Positions 8,709-17,069 of a stretch of DNA of 64,000 bases are shown here, piece after piece (positions within the stretch are counted from its first letter, which is position 1; every line of letters begins with the position of its first letter). Under the pieces are notes generated by a model that saw nothing but the letters and a program-made list of their open reading frames with translations, was not told the DNA's origin and did no database searches. The position numbers were made by a program, and so were the translations under genes. The stretch is from Clostridium hydrogeniformans DSM 21757. GTDB lineage: Bacteria; Bacillota; Clostridia; Clostridiales; Clostridiaceae. The stretch is taken from positions 62,001 through 126,000 of the forward strand of contig NZ_JMLJ01000013.1 of assembly GCF_000686705.1 (NCBI RefSeq), written 5' to 3'.

Positions 8709-9140
8709 ATGAGTAATATAATTGTTTTAATGGGACATGGAAACTTTGCAACAGGTCTTGGATCATCAATAAAGTTAATAGCTGGACCAACAGAAGGGGT
8801 ACACTATATTGACTTTCTAGAAGAATATAGTAGTGAAACCCTTATGGAAAAGGCAACAAAAGTAGTAGAAGAGAATAAGGGGAATAACATAGTATTTATC
8901 TGTGATATTCTTGGAGGGACTCCCTTTAATACAGCGGTTAAAATATCTCTAGAACATGAAGGGGTTAGGGTTGTTTCAGGATGTAATATGAATGCAATAC
9001 TTGAAGTAATTATGATGAAGGACTCTTTCCAATTAGAGGAGTTAACTGATGAGTTAGTAGAGAAAACAAAAAATTCCGTTTGTAGATATAAAACTAGTGA
9101 GGCTACTAGTGAAGAAGAAAATTATGAAGATGGAATTTAA
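8709..9140 (+). CDS. PTS mannose family EIIA subunit
   Basis: 143 residues starting two bases after the IID stop. The N-terminal IIVLMGHGNFATG holds the phosphorylatable His10, and CDILGGTPFNTAV is the conserved second motif of EIIA-Man. It takes phosphate from HPr and gives it to IIB. A short acidic tail (SEEENYEDGI) follows the domain. It closes the first transcription block; a stem-loop with a long loop follows at 9153-9257. Confidence 0.92.
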   Translation: MSNIIVLMGHGNFATGLGSSIKLIAGPTEGVHYIDFLEEYSSETLMEKATKVVEENKGNNIVFICDILGGTPFNTAVKISLEHEGVRVVSGCNMNAILEVIMMKDSFQLEELTDELVEKTKNSVCRYKTSEATSEEENYEDGI

Positions 9141-9152
9141 ATAAAGGCTAAA

Positions 9153-9257
9153 AATGGGGCAGTCCCACAAAGAATAAAAACTATAATATATTGTATTAGA
9201 TTTTTAAATTCTAAGATAACATATTGAAGTTAGATTTCTTAATGTGGCAGCCCCATT
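9153..9257 (+). terminator. Long-loop stem-loop downstream of the PTS block
   Basis: AATGGGGC...CCCACA at 9153-9169 pairs imperfectly with TGTGGCAGCCCCATT at 9243-9257 across about 73 bases, and CTTTTAT follows. It could terminate or process the PTS transcript before the deaminase gene, or act as a retained 3' structure. Confidence 0.5.
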
Positions 9258-9394
9258 CTTTTATATAAACAGTATACAAAAATAACATTTTTTATTAGTT
9301 AAACCTTAAGCCTATTATACTAAATAAATTTTAAAGGTTAAAAGTAAGCTTTAGAATGGTTAGAAGAAATATTTATTACATTAGGAGGAGTAAA

Positions 9395-10138
9395 ATGAAT
9401 ATAAATGTATATGAAAATTATGAACTAATGTCAGAAAAGGTTGCAGAATATATTATAGATACAGTAAATAAAAATCCAGAGGCTCTATTATGTTTAGCTG
9501 GAGGGGACACTCCACTTAAGGCTTATGAATATTTAGTAGATGCTTACAACAATAAGAGGGTGGATTTCTCAAGATGCAAGTTCGTAGGATTAGATGAGTG
9601 GGTAGGTTTAGGAAATGAAACAGAAGGAAGTTGTATAGAAATGTTAAATAAACATCTCTATAGTAAGATAAGTTTAAGAGAGAAACAACTTTGCTTCTTT
9701 GATGGACTCTCTAAGGATTTAGAAGAAGAATGTAAAAGAGTAGATAAATTTATTTTTGATAATAAGGGAATTGATCTAATCCTATTAGGTGTAGGCATGA
9801 ATGGGCATCTAGGGTTTAATGAACCTAATGTTAATCCAGATTTATATTGCACAGTAGTAGACCTTGATACAGTAACTACCAAGGTTGGAGTAAAATATTT
9901 TAATGAAGAGGTTGAACTTAAAAAAGGAATAACTGTGGGGATGAAACATATTTTTAGTAGTAACGTAAAAATAATAATGGCTAATGGAGAAAGGAAATCA
10001 GACATTATTAAAATGGTTGTTGAAGGTGAAAGGACAAGAGAGATACCTGCAAGCTTGCTTTCTAATGAGGAAAGTCTTGAAATATTTTTAGATAATGGAG
10101 CAGCAAGTAAACTTACAAATTATAAAATATCTAAATAA
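9395..10138 (+). CDS. nagB: Glucosamine/galactosamine-6-phosphate deaminase (NagB family)
   Basis: 247 residues from ATG 9395 (AGGAGGAG 4-5 bases upstream). Motifs: LCLAGGDTPLKAYEYL (phosphate loop), FVGLDEWVGL (catalytic Asp67) and LGVGMNGHLGFNEPN (His138), the NagB signature. The enzyme converts hexosamine-6-phosphate to ketohexose-6-phosphate and ammonia in the cytosol. Next to a Mannose-family PTS it would process the imported amino sugar. Because AgaI-type galactosamine-6-phosphate isomerases share the fold, the symbol is tentative. No NagA/AgaA deacetylase is present, which suggests an unacetylated hexosamine. It may have its own promoter in the 254-bp gap upstream. Confidence 0.75.
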   Translation: MNINVYENYELMSEKVAEYIIDTVNKNPEALLCLAGGDTPLKAYEYLVDAYNNKRVDFSRCKFVGLDEWVGLGNETEGSCIEMLNKHLYSKISLREKQLCFFDGLSKDLEEECKRVDKFIFDNKGIDLILLGVGMNGHLGFNEPNVNPDLYCTVVDLDTVTTKVGVKYFNEEVELKKGITVGMKHIFSSNVKIIMANGERKSDIIKMVVEGERTREIPASLLSNEESLEIFLDNGAASKLTNYKISK

Positions 10139-10145
10139 ATTATTA

Positions 10146-10216
10146 TATAAGTTCTTCTAAGATTTATGTAAGGCTTTTAAAATATAAAGCTGTCATGAAA
10201 TTTAGGAGAACTTATA
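10146..10216 (+). terminator. Stem-loop after the deaminase gene
   Basis: A 15-bp stem with one mismatch (10146-10160 with 10202-10216) encloses about 41 bases and is followed by TTTTATAG. It lies eight bases after the stop codon, so it is a probable terminator or 3' stabiliser. Confidence 0.5.
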
Positions 10217-10377
10217 TTTTATAGAATATAAAAGTTTTAAGTATCTTAAAATAAGTTATTATTCTAGCTATATAATATATTAGCTTAGAGAGATGAGAAG
10301 TTTTATGGTATTGAATAAGAATAGTATATGCAATATAATGGATGAAAATAAATATAGGAATAAGAAGGAATAGATAT

Positions 10378-10818
10378 ATGGTTGAATTAATTATAGTATC
10401 CCATGGTAATTATGCAATTGAAGTTATTAATTCAGTAGAGATGATTTTAGGAAAGAATAATAATATAAAGGCATTAACTTTAAATAAAGAAGAGAGTTTG
10501 GAAAGTCTTACAGACAGGTTAGATAGGGAGATAAAAAATAGTGATTTTAAGGAATTTCTTGTTTTAGTAGATTTTTTAGGAGGAACGCCATTTAATGCAA
10601 CCAGTAAATTAATAGGTAAAGATAACATTAAAATAATAAGTGGAGTCAATATACCAATGGTACTTAAGATATTACCTGTAGATAATAGAAGTTTAAAGGA
10701 AGTAGCCTATATAGCAGAAAAAGAAGGAAAAGAAGGAATAATCAATATTTCTAATTTAATAGAAAAAAGATTAAATAAGGAAAAAGTGGAGGGTAGTTTA
10801 AATGGGGAAAATATTTAG
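10378..10818 (+). CDS. Second PTS mannose-family EIIA protein (orphan)
   Basis: 146 residues from ATG 10378 (AAGAAGGAA upstream). The N-terminal ELIIVSHGNYAIE places the phosphorylatable His at position 9, and VDFLGGTPFNAT is the second EIIA-Man motif. It overlaps the following IIB gene by 17 bases, so the two are translationally coupled. There is no accompanying IIC/IID. The pair may serve the permease at 7114-8707 as alternative soluble subunits, or act in regulation, for example phosphorylating the PRD/EII domains of the LevR-like activator. Confidence 0.85.
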   Translation: MVELIIVSHGNYAIEVINSVEMILGKNNNIKALTLNKEESLESLTDRLDREIKNSDFKEFLVLVDFLGGTPFNATSKLIGKDNIKIISGVNIPMVLKILPVDNRSLKEVAYIAEKEGKEGIINISNLIEKRLNKEKVEGSLNGENI

Positions 10819-11236
10819 AGTAGATGAGAGATTAGTTCATGGTCAAACTATTAATTATTGGTGTACATATTATAATATATCTAAGATTTTTGTAGCTAAT
10901 GATGAATTAGTAGAGGATGAATTAAAAAAATTATTTTTTAAAATAGCCACTTCAGATGAAGTGGAATTAGAGTTTTTAACCATTAAGCAATCTACTTTTA
11001 TAGAGGACGAGAAGGAAACAAACTATATGATTTTGTTTAAAAGTATTGAAGATGTAGTTAGATTTGCTGAAGGTGAAGGAATAATTGATAAACTTATAGT
11101 AAGTAATGTAAGTTATGGAGAGGAAAAAACTAAGGTAAATGATGGGGTATTTTTAAGCGGAAAAGAAATGAAGAGCATAAGGGTTTTAGAAAATAACTAT
11201 AATATAAATATTATTTATAAGTTAATGCCAAACTAA
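10802..11236 (+). CDS. Second PTS mannose-family EIIB protein (orphan)
   Basis: 144 residues. FRVDERLVHGQTINYW carries the IIB phosphorylation site at His13. The rest fits a IIB domain but is diverged from the first copy (6564-7031) and a little shorter. The start is ATG 10802 after GTGGAGGG. Coupled to the upstream IIA, it forms a two-gene soluble phosphorelay without a dedicated membrane part. LevR-type activators are inhibited by their EIIB, so a regulatory role is an attractive alternative to transport. Confidence 0.85.
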   Translation: MGKIFRVDERLVHGQTINYWCTYYNISKIFVANDELVEDELKKLFFKIATSDEVELEFLTIKQSTFIEDEKETNYMILFKSIEDVVRFAEGEGIIDKLIVSNVSYGEEKTKVNDGVFLSGKEMKSIRVLENNYNINIIYKLMPN

Positions 11237-11318
11237 AGCTTACATTAGTGATGCTAAAATTTAGATTTTATAAAAACAAAAAGAAATAGCAAGTTTTTTT
11301 ATGATAACCTATAAATTA

Positions 11319-11360
11319 AGTTCATGAGATTCTTAATAATAACCTCATGAACTATTTTTA
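11319..11360 (+). terminator. Rho-independent terminator
   Basis: AGTTCATGAG (11319-11328) pairs with CTCATGAACT (11344-11353), followed by ATTTTTAT. It closes the IIA-IIB unit. Confidence 0.8.
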
Positions 11361-11604
11361 TTTTAAACATTATCTTATAAATACTTAGCTTATTTATATA
11401 AGAAGAATTCAAATACATAGATATTTCAGTAAAAAGGTATATACTATACTAGGAATGCTTTTCAAAATATGACCATATTTTTTTAGCTTTCCATATTATA
11501 ATTAAAGGACTCGTTTATAATCTTAGTTAATAAATCCTTATGGAATATAGATTTTATTAATTTATAGCATTATATAGTTATTTATATTGATAGTAAAAAT
11601 TATG
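11361..11604. other. AT-rich intergenic stretch, nothing recognised
   Basis: Between the terminator and the convergent HxlR gene. No ORF with a ribosome site and no convincing hairpin seen. Confidence 0.5.
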
Positions 11605-11958
11605 TTAACTATTTAATGCTTTAGAGCTATTTTCTTCAAGACTTACTCCACCCCATTTACACATCTCATGTAAAATAGGCATAAGAGACCATCCTCTTTC
11701 TGAAAGAAAATATTCTACCTTTGGTGGTACTTGGTGATATTCCTTACGAACTATAATATTATCAGATTCAAGTTCCTTTAGTTGACTACTTAACATCTTG
11801 TGGGTAATTCCTTTAACGGACTTTTTTAACTCTCCATAACGCATAACCTTACACTTAGATAACCAGAACATTATAACCATTTTCCATTTTCCACCTATAA
11901 TAGATAGCGTGTATTCAAAGGGTTCTGAGTTAATTTCTATTTTTTCATCCATTGCCAT
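11605..11958 (-). CDS. HxlR-family transcriptional regulator
   Basis: 117 residues, the usual length. The winged HTH reads FEYTLSIIGGKWKMVIMFWL, then RYGELKKSVKGITHKMLSSQ and LSERGWSLMPILHEMCKWG, all characteristic of HxlR proteins, which commonly respond to aldehyde, quinone or redox stress. HxlR proteins usually carry an N-terminal Cys as redox switch. Here the visible cysteines are in WLSKCKVMRY and EMCKWG instead. It is divergent from the flavin reductase gene at 12079 with a 120-bp shared control region and probably regulates it. Confidence 0.9.
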   Translation of the reverse strand: MAMDEKIEINSEPFEYTLSIIGGKWKMVIMFWLSKCKVMRYGELKKSVKGITHKMLSSQLKELESDNIIVRKEYHQVPPKVEYFLSERGWSLMPILHEMCKWGGVSLEENSSKALNS

Positions 11959-12078
11959 ACTCTCCTTTAAGTTAGTATCTTACAATAAAGTGCATACTAT
12001 CTTTTTCATATTAGTTATATAATAATATATACAAAGATGCTTTGCAAAATAACTTATATTATTAAGGGGGAACCTATT

Positions 12079-12591
12079 ATGAGCAAATTTATAGAAATCA
12101 AACCTGAAGAATTAAATCAAAGTCCATTTAAGCTTATAGGTAAAGAATGGATGCTTATCACAGCAGAAAAGGATAATAAAGTAAATACAATGACTGCATC
12201 ATGGGGCGGCTTTGGTGTTATGTGGGGAAAAAATGTAGCATATATTGTTATAAGACCTCAACGTTATACTAAAGAATTTGTAGACAACTCTTCTAAATTT
12301 TCTCTAACATTTTTTAATGAAAGCTTTAAAAAACAATTAGGGTATTTAGGCACTGTATCTGGAAAAGATGAAGATAAGATTGCTAAGGCTAATCTAACAA
12401 TAAGCCATTTAGAAGACACACCTCATTTTGAGGAAAGTAAACTTACAGTTATATGTAAAAAGTTATACGCTCAGGATTTTGACCCAAAGTGCTTTATATC
12501 AAAGGATGATGATGAGAAGTGGTATCCTGAAAAAGATTATCACACACTATATGTAGCTGAAGTTGAAAAAATTTTTATAAAGGAAGAATAA
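12079..12591 (+). CDS. Flavin reductase-like, FMN-binding protein
   Basis: 170 residues from ATG 12079 (AAGGGGGAA seven bases upstream). WMLITAEKDNKVNTMTASWG and VAYIVIRPQRYTKEFV are the hallmarks of the flavin reductase/NtaB FMN-binding split-barrel family (DIM6/NTAB). Such proteins bind FMN and reduce flavins or act as small oxidoreductases. The divergent HxlR gene makes it a likely redox- or electrophile-responsive enzyme. Substrate unknown. Confidence 0.85.
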   Translation: MSKFIEIKPEELNQSPFKLIGKEWMLITAEKDNKVNTMTASWGGFGVMWGKNVAYIVIRPQRYTKEFVDNSSKFSLTFFNESFKKQLGYLGTVSGKDEDKIAKANLTISHLEDTPHFEESKLTVICKKLYAQDFDPKCFISKDDDEKWYPEKDYHTLYVAEVEKIFIKEE

Positions 12592-12652
12592 GAATTTTAT
12601 AAAAGTATAGTTTATTAGAGGATAAACGAGGACATTTTAGATTAGTTTTGTT

Positions 12653-12732
12653 CATTGCTTTTCTCTCCTTTAAGGGGGATATTTTAATTCTTGCAAACTT
12701 CATTATATTTCCTAAGGGTGGGAAGAGCAATG
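12653..12732. other. Long imperfect stem-loop upstream of the nitroreductase gene
   Basis: CATTGCTTTTCTCTCCTTTA at 12653 onward is nearly complementary to the segment ending AAGAGCAATG at 12732 (about 22 pairs with mismatches), with a ~35-base loop. It sits 46 bases before the next gene. It is not one of the riboswitches I know. Confidence 0.35.
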
Positions 12733-12778
12733 TTCATATAATTTAACAGATTCATATTATAACTTGGGGGAAGATTAT

Positions 12779-13558
12779 ATGGAAAAATTAAATCAATTAC
12801 GTGAATTTATGAAGGCTAATTTTGTAGAGTGGGAAGATATAGAATCAGATCAAGAAAAAAAGCTACCACAACCACCTGTAGAAAAGCCTTATGATAATAA
12901 TTTAGAAGTCATAGACTTACCAGAAGCAAAAGAAGATTTAGTGATAAAAAGTAGTATATTAGATATTATTAACTCTAGAAAAAGCCGTAGAAAATACAAT
13001 GATGAGGAATTAACTTTAGATGAATTATCATTCCTTCTTTGGTCAACACAGGGAGTGAAAAAGGTTACCACTAATGATGCATCTACAGCAATAAGAACTG
13101 TGAGAACAGTACCATCAGCTGGGGCTAGGCATCCTTTTGAAACTTATTTAATAATAAATAGAGTAAAGGGATTAAAAAAGGGAATTTATCGTTACTTAGC
13201 TCTAAGTCATAAGCTAGTCTTAATACTTGAGGATGATAATATAGGAGAGAAGGTTTCAGAAGCTTCACTTAAGCAAGTATTCGTAGGTAGTGGAGCAGTT
13301 ACTTTTATATGGAGCTGTACACCTTATAGGGCAGAGTGGAGATATCATATATCAGCTCATAAAGATATGCTATTGGATGCAGGACATTTATGTGAAAACT
13401 TATATATTGCTTGTGAGGCTATTGGACTTGGAACTTGTGCCATAGGAGCTTATAATCAAGAAGAAATAGATAAGTTAATTATGGTTGATGGAAAAGATGA
13501 GTTTGCAGTTTATTTAGCACCTGTTGGTAAGTATGATCTAATGAATTCAGTAGAGTAA
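12779..13558 (+). CDS. SagB-type nitroreductase/dehydrogenase-family protein
   Basis: 259 residues from ATG 12779, with TTGGGGGAAG upstream. The nitroreductase fold is shown by INSRKSRRKYNDEELTLDEL, FLLWSTQGVKK, TVPSAGARHPFETYLI and the C-terminal ACEAIGLGTCAIGAYNQEEI. The 70-residue N-terminal extension and the LLWSTQG/SAGARHPFE pattern are those of SagB-like FMN oxidoreductases. SagB enzymes oxidise azolines in peptide toxins, but no precursor peptide, cyclodehydratase or docking protein is nearby, so it is more likely a stand-alone FMN-dependent reductase. Single gene. Confidence 0.85.
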   Translation: MEKLNQLREFMKANFVEWEDIESDQEKKLPQPPVEKPYDNNLEVIDLPEAKEDLVIKSSILDIINSRKSRRKYNDEELTLDELSFLLWSTQGVKKVTTNDASTAIRTVRTVPSAGARHPFETYLIINRVKGLKKGIYRYLALSHKLVLILEDDNIGEKVSEASLKQVFVGSGAVTFIWSCTPYRAEWRYHISAHKDMLLDAGHLCENLYIACEAIGLGTCAIGAYNQEEIDKLIMVDGKDEFAVYLAPVGKYDLMNSVE

Positions 13559-13736
13559 TATTAATTTATAAAATTAAGAACTTTACATTTAACTGATTGA
13601 TGACTCAATAAGTTTCAACTGAAGCTAATGTAGTTTTAATATTAGAACTTATATATAAGAATAAATATATAGTAAGTAAATAATGGACTTAAGACATTTG
13701 TAAAATAATATTATATTTTTTACTATTACAATATAC

Positions 13737-13772
13737 AAGAAAACCACCCTAAGTTATTATGGTGGTTTTCTT
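13737..13772. terminator. Terminator hairpin shared by convergent genes
   Basis: AAGAAAACCACC (13737-13748) pairs perfectly with GGTGGTTTTCTT (13761-13772). It overlaps the stop codon of the minus-strand exonuclease gene and ends in a T-tract for the plus strand. Confidence 0.7.
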
Positions 13773-14520
13773 AAGGTTTAATTTTAAATTGATTAGTTTT
13801 ACCCATCATATAGGAAAGTTTTATTATAGCCTTCTCTTCCTCAGACATTTCTCTATTATACATTTTCTCAAATTGATTAATTAATGCTTTAGTATCAATC
13901 TTTTCTTTAGGAGTGGAAGTTCTTCTAATAGGATTAAAGTTATATGTTTTAGGAGTCATATTAGGAATATAGATGATTTTAAAAATCTCCTTAGTATAAT
14001 AAGCATCATAATAGGCGTCATGAAAGTTGTCATTAAATTCTATATTTAAAAGTTCAACAGTGGTTTTTAATCCGATTTTTAATCCTTTTGGAATATTAAA
14101 ACGCTTTGAAGCGTATTTTTGCACATCAATATATTTTTTAGGAATTAATGAAGTAGATAGATTATGAAATTTTACATTTCTTATAAGCTCTTTCATATCA
14201 GAAAGTCCCCAAACACAAAATACACATTCATCAGTTCCGATAAATTGTATAAAGTCCTTATATACCTTAGGAAAAGTTTCACAGGAAAAAAGCTTATCAT
14301 TTGTTATCTTAGTTAGGTTTTCTACATAGGGATGTATAACTGGATATACCGTAGGTTTAATTAGGGTATTAAAGGTAGAAATTGTTTCAAAGTTTTCGTT
14401 AAGCTTTAATGCACCAATTTGAATGATTTCGAAAGGGAATTTTAATGGGGATTCAGGTATTTCACTAGTATCACTTAAATATTTTTGATTAAATTCTAAA
14501 TCATATATTATATAGTTCAT
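13771..14520 (-). CDS. DEDDh 3'-5' exonuclease-domain protein (KapD-like)
   Basis: 249 residues. The DEDDh RNase T/DnaQ fold is visible: DLEF with Asp7 and Glu9, EIIQIGALKLNENFE, HPYVENLTKITNDKL, a mid-protein VWGLSDMKELI, and HDAYYDAYYT carrying the catalytic His-Asp near the C-terminal third. The family includes KapD and ERI-like RNA or DNA trimming enzymes. The C-terminal ~70 residues are basic and outside the exonuclease core. The start ATG matches the family. It is monocistronic. Confidence 0.85.
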   Translation of the reverse strand: MNYIIYDLEFNQKYLSDTSEIPESPLKFPFEIIQIGALKLNENFETISTFNTLIKPTVYPVIHPYVENLTKITNDKLFSCETFPKVYKDFIQFIGTDECVFCVWGLSDMKELIRNVKFHNLSTSLIPKKYIDVQKYASKRFNIPKGLKIGLKTTVELLNIEFNDNFHDAYYDAYYTKEIFKIIYIPNMTPKTYNFNPIRRTSTPKEKIDTKALINQFEKMYNREMSEEEKAIIKLSYMMGKTNQFKIKP

Positions 14521-14946
14521 TATTTTTCACCTACTTCAAGTAATGATTATATGTCCTAATATATGGATCACAGGATAAAATTATAATGGATTATAAAATA
14601 AGTTAAAAGCTAAATAGGTTTAGCTAAATTGGAAATATGTTTTAGTTTTAAAGTACTAATCCATATAGATTAGTATAACCCTTTCTTTTACAATTTATAT
14701 TTTTTTATTATAAAAGGCATTAATTTAGAAATTATATTTATATGGTAATGTATAGTGATTTTCATCATAAACAAAGCGGATTATATCACCTAAGTTATAA
14801 ATAGGCAATTTAATAAATAGCTAAATTTTATGATTATTTTAACTTCTTCACCCTAAAGCAGAAAATATCAAGTAATTATATAGTTTTACTAAATTTATAA
14901 AAAACCACTATTATATATAAAATTTCCAAGATTAACAGATAATCCG
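14521..14946. other. AT-rich intergenic stretch with one dyad
   Basis: Contains TACTAATC-CATATA-GATTAGTA (14654-14675), a perfect 8-bp dyad that could be an operator or weak hairpin. No ORF with a ribosome site seen. Confidence 0.4.
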
Positions 14947-14976
14947 TTGACATAGGTAAGCATTAATAATTATAAT
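14947..14976 (+). promoter_or_regulatory. Sigma-A promoter of the first iron-siderophore operon
   Basis: TTGACA (14947-14952), 18-bp spacer, TATAAT (14971-14976): both hexamers are consensus. The Fur box begins seven bases after the -10. Confidence 0.85.
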
Positions 14977-14982
14977 TGGCAA

Positions 14983-14997
14983 TGATATTCATTATCA
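14983..14997. promoter_or_regulatory. Fur box
   Basis: TGATATTCATTATCA matches the Fur consensus core and covers the expected transcription start. Its exact reverse complement occurs at 38516-38530 in front of the other iron transporter. Confidence 0.85.
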
Positions 14998-15072
14998 TAA
15001 ATCGATTAAATATACTACGTAAGTTTATATACATAAAAATATATATAATATATTAAAAGGAGAGGGTCAGTA

Positions 15073-16041
15073 ATGAAAAAAAGATTATTGGTATTAACTT
15101 TATCAGCATTAATGGTAGTAGGAGCAGTTGGTTGCGGTAATAAGAATGCTAGTGAAAATAAAGGTACTAACGGTACAAAGGAAGTACAACAAGAAAATAA
15201 GGAAAGAAAAGTAAGCTATCTAGGAAAAGAATATACAGTACAAGGCAAAGATCCAAAGGTTGTTATAGCAGGAAGTATGGAATCTATGGAGGATGCACTG
15301 ATTTTAGGAATAAAACCTGTAGGGGCTATGACTGTAGGAGGAAAGTTTCCAGAGATTTTTAAGGATATAACAGGTGAATCAAAACCTATAGGAGAAAAGA
15401 TCCAACCAAATATTGAAGCCATAGTATCTTTAAAACCAGATATAATATTAGGCTCAACTAAGTTTCCAGCAGAAGCTTTAGAAAAGTTAAACAAAGTAAA
15501 AGAAACCATACCAGTTTCACATATATCTAGCGATTGGGAAGCTAATCTTATGCTTATGGGAGAGATAAGTGGAAAAGAAGATAAAGCTAAGGAAATTATT
15601 AAAAATTATAAGGATGAGGTAAAAGAGGCCAAAGGAAAATTTGGTGATAAGATGAAGGACAAAAAGGTTGTTGCTATAAGAATAAGAAATGGTAATATAG
15701 CTATTTATCCAGAGGCTGTATTCTTTAATCCAGTTCTTTATAATGAACTAGGATTAACAGTTCCAGAACCGGTAAAGGCTGCAAAGGCTCAAGAAATTAC
15801 TTCCTTAGAGAAATTTTCAGAGTTAAATCCAGATTATATCTTCCTTCAATTCTCTGAATCAGAAAATGCAGACAAGCCTAAAGCTTTAGAAGAATTAAAG
15901 AAAAATCCTATATGGAATAGTATTAATGCAGTAAAGAATGATAAGGTATTTGTAAATACTGTTGATCCATTAGCTCAAGGAGGAACTGCTTGGAGTAAGT
16001 CAAACTTCCTAAAGGCGGCTGTATCAGAGTTATCTAAATAA
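15073..16041 (+). CDS. Iron-siderophore ABC transporter substrate-binding lipoprotein
   Basis: 322 residues, AGGAGAGGG upstream. A lipoprotein signal peptide ends at VGAVGC, with Cys21 as the lipidation site. The periplasmic-binding-protein type III fold (FecB/FhuD/BtuF group) is shown by KVVIAGSMESMEDALILGIKP near the start, EAIVSLKPDIILGSTKF and LNPDYIFLQF. It would be membrane-anchored outside the cell and deliver a ferric siderophore to the permeases encoded next. Fur box and consensus promoter lie upstream. Heme and cobalamin binders share the fold; the Fur box favours iron. Confidence 0.9.
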   Translation: MKKRLLVLTLSALMVVGAVGCGNKNASENKGTNGTKEVQQENKERKVSYLGKEYTVQGKDPKVVIAGSMESMEDALILGIKPVGAMTVGGKFPEIFKDITGESKPIGEKIQPNIEAIVSLKPDIILGSTKFPAEALEKLNKVKETIPVSHISSDWEANLMLMGEISGKEDKAKEIIKNYKDEVKEAKGKFGDKMKDKKVVAIRIRNGNIAIYPEAVFFNPVLYNELGLTVPEPVKAAKAQEITSLEKFSELNPDYIFLQFSESENADKPKALEELKKNPIWNSINAVKNDKVFVNTVDPLAQGGTAWSKSNFLKAAVSELSK

Positions 16042-16061
16042 TTAGGAGTGAACATAGTATT

Positions 16062-17069
16062 ATGTCAAAAAAGATTTCAAAGCCAATGTTGATTTTACTC
16101 ATATCACCAGTACTTATGATATTAACAGTAGTGTTATCAATTTTATATGGGGCGAAGGACATTGACATAAATATAGTAAAAGAGGCTTTTTTAAGCTTTG
16201 ATTCAACTAATGTGAATCATCAAATTATAATGTATTCTCGATTACCAAGGGTAATAGGGGCTCTTTTAATAGGAGGATTTTTAGCAGTATCAGGAGCATT
16301 GATGCAAGGGGTTACAAGGAATTACCTTGCATCTCCCTCTATTATGGGGGTTTCTGATGGATCTGTTTTTGTTGTTACAATTTTCATGATATTTTTTCCA
16401 GAAACATCTTCTTTAACTTTAATTATATGTTCCTTTATAGGTTCTGCTATTGGAGCATTGATGACATTTGGACTAGCATCCCTTGTTCCTAATGGAATGT
16501 CTCCAGTACGACTTGCTATTATTGGAACAATTACAGGAGCGTTTTTAAATAGTGTATCAGCAGCATTATCTACATATTTTCAAGTTTCACAAAATATAAG
16601 CTTTTGGTATAATTCTAAGCTTCATCAAATTACTCCAGATAGAATAAAAATTATAATACCTTTTGCTATAGTAGGAATTATAGCTGCAATAGCAATCTCC
16701 AAATCTATAACAATATTATCTTTGGGAGAAGATATTTCAATTAGCCTTGGACAAAGAACTGGTGTTATAAAGTTTATTGCAATGAGTACTGTTGTTATCT
16801 TGACAGGTATATCAGTAGCCTTAGCAGGAAAAATAGCTTTTATTGGGCTTATAATACCCCATACAGTTAGGTTTCTAGTTGGAAGTGATTATAAGTGGAT
16901 TATTCCATGTTCTGCTGTAACTGGGGCTATATTTTTAGCACTTTGTGATATAGTAAGTAGATTCTTAAACTATCCTTTTGAAACACCTATAGGAGTTGTA
17001 ACTTCCCTTATAGGAGTGCCTTTCTTCTTATATTTAGCAAGAACTAAAGGAGGGCAAAAAAATGGATAA
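16062..17069 (+). CDS. Iron-siderophore ABC transporter permease (FecCD family), first subunit
   Basis: 335 residues, polytopic. The FecCD hallmarks are seen: SRLPRVIGALLIGGFLAVSG, MQGVTRNYLASPSIMGVSDG, a C-terminal IAFIGLIIPHTVRFLVGSDY coupling loop and YPFETPIGVVTSLIGVPFF. About nine or ten membrane segments are expected. Its end overlaps the second permease gene by eight bases, so the two are coupled and probably form a heterodimer. Confidence 0.93.
   Translation: MSKKISKPMLILLISPVLMILTVVLSILYGAKDIDINIVKEAFLSFDSTNVNHQIIMYSRLPRVIGALLIGGFLAVSGALMQGVTRNYLASPSIMGVSDGSVFVVTIFMIFFPETSSLTLIICSFIGSAIGALMTFGLASLVPNGMSPVRLAIIGTITGAFLNSVSAALSTYFQVSQNISFWYNSKLHQITPDRIKIIIPFAIVGIIAAIAISKSITILSLGEDISISLGQRTGVIKFIAMSTVVILTGISVALAGKIAFIGLIIPHTVRFLVGSDYKWIIPCSAVTGAIFLALCDIVSRFLNYPFETPIGVVTSLIGVPFFLYLARTKGGQKNG

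Noticed and set aside
12779-13558. SagB-type toxin-maturation locus
   Set aside because: No precursor peptide, cyclodehydratase or exporter genes surround the nitroreductase-like gene.
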